Shown one piece after another: positions 63,731-64,000 of a stretch of 64,000 bases of DNA. This DNA is from JACPUW01 sp049115495 (GTDB lineage Bacteria; Bacteroidota; Bacteroidia; CAILMK01; JACPUW01). The notes beneath the pieces were generated by a model that was not told where the DNA came from, made no database searches, and worked only from the letters and a program-made list of their open reading frames with translations. The stretch spans positions 496,001-560,000 of the forward strand of contig JAGDZV010000011.1 in NCBI GenBank assembly GCA_049115495.1. Reading direction: 5' to 3'. Positions within the stretch are counted from its first letter, which is position 1; every line of letters begins with the position of its first letter. The position numbers and the translations under genes are program-made.

Positions 63731-64000
63731 CTAAGACACCTTGCTAATTAATTGAAGCTTGTGCGCAATGCTTAAGTTAATCATTTCCGCTATCCTTGAA
63801 ATGAGGTATTCTAACCTTTCGTCATCTCGTTCAAGAAGTAGTTCTTCTTCAGGCTCATGTTTTTCTATTTGCTTTTGAGCTTTATTCAAAGTGTCTTCAA
63901 TTATTTCGAGTTCATGAGCCTCAAAAAAGGTTGATTCACCTAGATCAATAAGCTTACCTGTTTTTTCTTCAATTTCTTCAAAAGTTGGTAGAAGCAACCA
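63731..64000 (-). CDS. unknown protein, 5' truncated by the window edge
   Basis: The frame stays open to the last base, so the N-terminus is missing. The visible 90 residues are acidic and probably helical (FEEIEEKTGKLIDLGE, EPEEELLLERDDERLEYL, ending KLQLISKVS). No family is recognised. It ends 6 bp before meaB and is likely its operon partner. Confidence 0.6.
   Translation of the reverse strand, partial: WLLLPTFEEIEEKTGKLIDLGESTFFEAHELEIIEDTLNKAQKQIEKHEPEEELLLERDDERLEYLISRIAEMINLSIAHKLQLISKVS

Noticed and set aside
1..64000. tRNA, rRNA, tmRNA or riboswitch genes
   Set aside because: No cloverleaf, rRNA core motif or known riboswitch pattern was found by reading; a covariance-model search was not possible.

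Overview
This is an A+T-rich chromosomal window from a member of the Bacteroidota, most likely an aerobic, pigmented, gliding-type Flavobacteriales relative (the exact family cannot be settled from sequence alone). The evidence is a type IX secretion protein (PorQ), three cargo proteins with T9SS C-terminal sorting domains (two type A, one type B), GldE in the mutY-ssb-gldE order, several TonB-dependent receptors with CarboxypepD_reg-like N-termini, DUF5686/DUF4249/DUF3109/DUF4856 proteins, TAnnTTTG promoter elements and little sign of Shine-Dalgarno sequences. No rRNA, tRNA, CRISPR array, prophage or complete insertion sequence was seen.

Layout. 1-6 kb: end of a carotenoid desaturase, recQ, rnhB and an M20 dipeptidase. 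6-13.5 kb: an outer-membrane protein, then the proteostasis pair clpB and lon (separated by a strong terminator) and porQ. 13.3-22 kb: a MITE-like repeat, dps, acyP, an OmpA lipoprotein, rng, a 30-residue basic ribosomal-type protein, a TPR protein and HU on the minus strand; then mutY, ssb, gldE on the plus strand. 21-26 kb: four overlapping or abutting genes, ending with a DUF5686 protein started from TTG. 25.6-34 kb: a tubulin-tyrosine-ligase-like ATP-grasp enzyme, xth, a cysteine-dioxygenase/methyltransferase fusion, a hydrolase, a T9SS cargo protein, DUF3109, a RhuM-Fic protein and recF.

34.6-42.2 kb is the most notable region. A four-gene minus-strand operon encodes two lipoproteins (DUF4856, imelysin), a vitamin-K-carboxylase-like HTTM membrane enzyme and a TonB receptor. 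Its promoter carries two Fur-like palindromes and one Crp/Fnr-like palindrome (ATGAC-N4-GTCAT). The same Crp/Fnr-like palindrome lies upstream of the neighbouring RIC/hemerythrin-like di-iron gene, at the same spacing from its promoter. This suggests an iron-uptake system under joint control of iron and oxygen/NO status. Divergent from it is a small Cys-rich secreted protein gene with an in-frame TGA at codon 36.

42-54 kb: a type B T9SS protein with an exact 120-bp in-frame tandem duplication, small envelope proteins, two convergent TonB receptor genes, and a DUF4249-like plus CGD-motif lipoprotein operon. Two copies of an 83-bp palindrome-bounded repeat lie between genes. 54-64 kb: tatA, gatA, a LysM lytic transglycosylase, an enoyl-CoA hydratase, a 1197-residue SBBP/PKD T9SS protein, meaB and a truncated gene at the edge.

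Annotation note: at least eight genes have TTG as the only plausible start, and recF, gatA and the dioxygenase fusion appear to use GTG.
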